In this document: positions 5,077-7,803 of the stretch, in pieces
Layout of the letters: each line of letters starts with the position of its first letter
Position numbering within the stretch: position 1 is the stretch's first letter
Assembly (NCBI GenBank): GCA_005223085.1
Contig: NJBP01000075.1
Span: forward strand, 1 to 7,803
Length of the DNA stretch: 7,803 nt
Reading direction: 5' to 3'
From: Candidatus Aerophobetes bacterium Ae_b3b
Lineage (GTDB): Bacteria > Aerophobota > Aerophobia > Aerophobales > AE-B3A
Notes under the pieces: model-generated
The model's input: only the letters and a program-made list of their open reading frames with translations
Told to the model about the DNA's origin: nothing
Databases searched by the model: none
Translations under genes and position numbers: made by a program

Positions 5077-6024
5077 GTGAGAAGCTTACTGGTAACCGGG
5101 GGAGCAGGTTTTATTGGCTCACATCTGGTGGGAAGGCTATTAAAAGAGGATGAGAAGGTAATAGTCATTGATAATTTTGATGATTACTATGATCCCAAAA
5201 TAAAGAGAGACAATATCAAGCAGTATTTGCATAATAGGAATTTTGAGTTAAGGGAAGTGGACCTGCGGGATCCGGAAGAGTTAAGAGGAGTTTTTCAATC
5301 CGATAAAATTGCTAAAGTTATCCATCTAGCGGCCAGGGCTGGAGTTAGACCCTCTTTAAAGAATCCTCTTTTGTATGAGGAGGTAAATATCAAGGGCACC
5401 TTGAATTTGTTAGAAGTATGCAAGGATTACCCGGTGGAAAATTTTATTTTTGCTTCCTCTTCTTCGGTCTATGGCACCGTCAGCACCCCCTTTGTGGAGG
5501 ATGAGAACCTTAACAAGCCTACCTCCTTTTATGCAGCTACCAAGCAGGCTGGAGAGCTCATTTGCCATACCTATCATTATCTCTACAGTATTCCCACCAC
5601 CTGCTTGAGACTATTTACTGTTTATGGTCCGAGGCAAAGACCGGAGATGGCCATACATAAATTTACCAGACTGATCGATGAAGGCAGGGAAATAACTATT
5701 TTCGGTAATGGGCATTCAAAGAGAGATTATACCTATATTTCGGACATTATTGATGGAATTATGAGAGTACTGCACAAAAAATTTGACTATGAGGTATTCA
5801 ATCTGGGTGGTTCTCAACCAATCGAGCTGAGAGAACTCGTGGCATTAATTGAATCGGGTCTGGGAAAGAAAGCCAGGATGAGATATCTACCTGATCAGCC
5901 AGGTGATCTTCCCATCACTTTTGCTGATCTCACTAAATCGAGGAAAGTACTGGGTTATAACCCCAGGATAGGAATAAAAGAAGGTATTAGAAGATTCATT
6001 GAATGGCACCGGAGTAAACCTTGA
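5077..6024 (+). CDS. UDP-glucuronate 4-epimerase-like extended SDR
   Basis: A 315-residue NAD-dependent extended short-chain dehydrogenase predicted to interconvert UDP-glucuronate and UDP-galacturonate through a 4-keto intermediate. From the GTG start the protein begins VRSLLVTGGAGFIGSHL, with the NAD glycine motif at residues 7-14. Then come DNFDDYYDPKIKRDNI, typical of the UDP-uronate epimerase branch, HLAARAGVRPSL, the serine cluster at 127-130 before VYG, the catalytic pair Y152/K156 (YAATK), RLFTVYGPRQRPEMAI, RDYTYISDIIDGI and QPGDLPITFADLTKSRKVLGY. An in-frame ATG at 5041 would add 12 residues with no family counterpart. The UDP-glucose dehydrogenase gene starts 10 bp after the stop and would supply the substrate, which supports the uronate assignment. 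UDP-glucose or UDP-GlcNAc 4-epimerase is a less likely alternative. Confidence 0.88.
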   Translation: MRSLLVTGGAGFIGSHLVGRLLKEDEKVIVIDNFDDYYDPKIKRDNIKQYLHNRNFELREVDLRDPEELRGVFQSDKIAKVIHLAARAGVRPSLKNPLLYEEVNIKGTLNLLEVCKDYPVENFIFASSSSVYGTVSTPFVEDENLNKPTSFYAATKQAGELICHTYHYLYSIPTTCLRLFTVYGPRQRPEMAIHKFTRLIDEGREITIFGNGHSKRDYTYISDIIDGIMRVLHKKFDYEVFNLGGSQPIELRELVALIESGLGKKARMRYLPDQPGDLPITFADLTKSRKVLGYNPRIGIKEGIRRFIEWHRSKP

Positions 6025-6034
6025 GAGGGTCTCT

Positions 6035-7366
6035 ATGAACATTTGTATTATTGGTACTGGGCATGTAGGATTGGTTACGGGGGCATGTTTTGCAGAGATA
6101 GGCAATCAGGTAATCTGCGTGGATAACGATGAGGAAAAAATAGGTACCCTGAAAAAAGGAAAGATGCCTATCTACGAGCCTCACCTCGAGGAACTAGTTA
6201 AGAAAAACGTTGATGAGGGGCGGCTTTTCTTTTCCACCTTGATTGAAGAAGGTGTATCGAAATCCAGCGTGATCTTCATTGCGGTGGGAACACCTCCTAA
6301 GGAAAATGGAGAGGCAGATCTATCTTCGGTGGAGAAAGTCTGTAGTCAGATCGCCCGAAATATGAAGGATTATAAGTTGGTGGTGGAAAAGAGTACTGTT
6401 CCAGTACAAACCGGACAGTGGATAAAGCGTCTCTTTAACCTGCATGATTCTCATCAGGATTTTGACATTGCCTCAAACCCTGAGTTTTTGCGGGAGGGAA
6501 GCGCTATACATGATTTTCTTAATCCGGATAGAATTGTCATTGGGGTGGAGAATGAAAGAGCAGCCAACATCTTAAAGGAACTTTACTCCCCTATTATCAA
6601 ACGTAGTTTTGACTCTTCTTTAAAATCTTCCCTGGTCAATCACATTCCCCTGCTTATAACTGACCTTCAAAGTGCAGAGCTAATAAAGCATGCCTCCAAC
6701 TCTTTTCTGGCTGCCAAGATATCCTTCATAAATGCAGTGGCTGATATTTGCGAGAGGGTAGGAGCTGACGTAGAGAAGGTAGCTCAGGGAATGGGATATG
6801 ATCCTCGCATTGTCCCGGCCTTTCTTGAAGCTGGAGTAGGTTTTGGAGGTTTCTGTTTTCCCAAAGATCTGCAGGCGTTTATCCAGATAGCGGGAAAGTT
6901 TAATTATGATTTTGCTCTTCTCAAAGAGGTAGAGAGAATAAACAAAGATAGACCAAGAAGACTGGTGGAGAAAATAGAGGAGGCTTTATGGGTGTTAAAA
7001 GATAAAACTATTGGTATTCTTGGTCTTGCCTTTAAGCCAGACACCGATGACATGAGATTCGCTCCCTCAATTGAAGTGATAAATCTATTGCAAAAGGAGA
7101 AGGCAAAAGTAAAAGTGTACGATCCAGTAGCGATGGACAGGGCTAAAATGATTTTAAAGAATGTGGAGTACGGTAAAAATCCCTACCAGGTGGCTGAGGG
7201 AAGTAATGCCTTAGTCATCGTTACTGAATGGAGTGAATTTCGAGATCTTGACCTGGCAAAAACAAAGAGTTTACTGGCCAGTCCCATCATTGTAGATGGG
7301 AGAAATATCTTCGATCCAGCCAAGATGAAAAAGCTGGGTTTTGTGTATAAGGCAATGGGAAGATGA
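6035..7366 (+). CDS. ugd: UDP-glucose 6-dehydrogenase
   Basis: Oxidises UDP-glucose twice with NAD+ to UDP-glucuronate, the entry point for uronic acid and pentose nucleotide sugars. The 443 residues match the family length. The N-terminal NAD motif is [22 protein letters not shown]. It is followed by VAVGTP-type [54 protein letters not shown], the active-site lysine region [20 protein letters not shown] (K218), the catalytic cysteine C274 in [12 protein letters not shown], and [17 protein letters not shown]. The residue before the catalytic cysteine is F where S is usual, a mild oddity. I chose ATG 6035 because the Rossmann motif then starts at residue 3 and GAGAGGG (6023-6029) lies 5 bp upstream; the in-frame ATG at 5999 would overlap the epimerase gene by 26 bp. 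The stop overlaps the next start by 4 bp. Confidence 0.95.
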   Translation: MNICIIGTGHVGLVTGACFAEIGNQVICVDNDEEKIGTLKKGKMPIYEPHLEELVKKNVDEGRLFFSTLIEEGVSKSSVIFIAVGTPPKENGEADLSSVEKVCSQIARNMKDYKLVVEKSTVPVQTGQWIKRLFNLHDSHQDFDIASNPEFLREGSAIHDFLNPDRIVIGVENERAANILKELYSPIIKRSFDSSLKSSLVNHIPLLITDLQSAELIKHASNSFLAAKISFINAVADICERVGADVEKVAQGMGYDPRIVPAFLEAGVGFGGFCFPKDLQAFIQIAGKFNYDFALLKEVERINKDRPRRLVEKIEEALWVLKDKTIGILGLAFKPDTDDMRFAPSIEVINLLQKEKAKVKVYDPVAMDRAKMILKNVEYGKNPYQVAEGSNALVIVTEWSEFRDLDLAKTKSLLASPIIVDGRNIFDPAKMKKLGFVYKAMGR

Positions 7367-7803
7367 GAATACTAATAACCGGGGGAGCAGGTTTTCTTGG
7401 TTCACATTTATGTGACTATTTGCTGGCTAAGGGTCATCAGGTGATAGCTCTGGATAATCTTATTACTGGAAAGGTCGTCAATATCGTTCATCTAGCTGGA
7501 AATGAGCATTTCCAATTCATCAAGCAGGATGTAACCGAATATCTTTATCTTAAGGGGAAAATAGACTATATCCTTCATTTTGCTTCCCCAGCCAGTCCTC
7601 TTGATTATCAAAAGTATCCTATTCAAACTTTGAAGGTGGGTTCTTTAGGAACGCACAAAGCCCTGGGCCTGGCCAGAGAGAAAAAAGCAAAATTTTTGCT
7701 TGCTTCGACTTCTGAGGTTTATGGGGATCCTCAGGTGAATCCTCAAAAAGAGGACTACTGGGGAAATGTTAACTCCCTGGGTCCAAGGGGAATGTACGAT
7801 GAA
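7363..7803 (+). CDS. UDP-glucuronate decarboxylase-like SDR, 3'-truncated by window edge
   Basis: The first 147 residues of an extended SDR, starting at an ATGA overlap with the dehydrogenase stop, a hallmark of translational coupling. It starts [16 protein letters not shown] (NAD motif), then [15 protein letters not shown] and [26 protein letters not shown], the signature of UDP-xylose synthase/UDP-glucuronate decarboxylases. TSEVYGDP supplies the catalytic Thr-Ser-Glu (T116-E118). GPRGMYDE ends at the window edge; Y145 is the expected Tyr of YxxxK, with the lysine just outside. The enzyme would oxidise and decarboxylate UDP-glucuronate to UDP-xylose. A dTDP-glucose 4,6-dehydratase-type activity is a weaker alternative. 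A full protein would be about 310-320 residues. Confidence 0.9.
   Translation, partial: MRILITGGAGFLGSHLCDYLLAKGHQVIALDNLITGKVVNIVHLAGNEHFQFIKQDVTEYLYLKGKIDYILHFASPASPLDYQKYPIQTLKVGSLGTHKALGLAREKKAKFLLASTSEVYGDPQVNPQKEDYWGNVNSLGPRGMYDE

Noticed and set aside
7374-7405. About 30 bases nearly identical to 5092-5123
   Set aside because: Both encode the conserved NAD-binding TGGAGF(I/L)GSHL of two related SDR enzymes, so it is shared coding constraint and not a mobile repeat.

Overview
The window is bacterial DNA, moderately AT-rich, with every recognisable gene on the + strand and tightly packed. It looks like an uncultured lineage, because short palindromic repeats of the GGTAGCCGCA...TGCGGCTACC type are common in metagenome-derived bacterial genomes. 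No gene here fixes the phylum and I do not assign one.

Layout. Positions 1-549 hold the C-terminal part of a protein-L-isoaspartate O-methyltransferase (Pcm) whose N-terminus lies upstream of the window. One base after its stop begins a large polytopic membrane protein (551-3064) with a central spermidine-synthase-like, SAM-binding domain. Positions 3065-3727 hold no intact gene but are a mosaic of duplicated pieces: a 96-bp promoter/leader cassette present twice, a REP/MITE-like palindromic element, and a second copy of the last 50 codons of the membrane-protein gene followed by a terminator-like hairpin. From 3728 to the right edge runs a nucleotide-sugar cluster: a DegT/DnrJ/EryC1-type PLP aminotransferase (3728-4852), a second REP-like element, a UDP-glucuronate 4-epimerase-like SDR (5077-6024), UDP-glucose 6-dehydrogenase (6035-7366) and the start of a UDP-glucuronate decarboxylase-like SDR (7363 to the edge).

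How the genes work together. UDP-glucose dehydrogenase makes UDP-glucuronate. The epimerase would convert it to UDP-galacturonate and the decarboxylase to UDP-xylose or a related pentose. The aminotransferase could add an amino group to a keto-sugar nucleotide whose identity cannot be read from this window. The natural inference is supply of precursors for a surface polysaccharide or glycan. The last three genes are spaced 10 bp apart or overlap by 4 bp, so they are very probably one transcript. The strong sigma70-type promoter at 3588-3616 is the obvious driver of the aminotransferase and perhaps of the whole set.

Most unusual feature. The membrane-protein gene and its 3' flank carry a 132-bp in-frame tandem duplication, a duplicated 3' end, and a block (3205-3398) that reads as a fusion of two sequences found again further downstream, joined at a shared GTAAAT. 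The differences between copies are mainly silent codon changes, so the copies look like diverged alleles and not like recent exact duplicates. This may be real recombination, or it may be two strain haplotypes stitched together by an assembler; sequence alone cannot decide. I found no defence system, CRISPR array, transposase, tRNA or rRNA. The known genes are ordinary; the rearranged intergenic region is what deserves attention.
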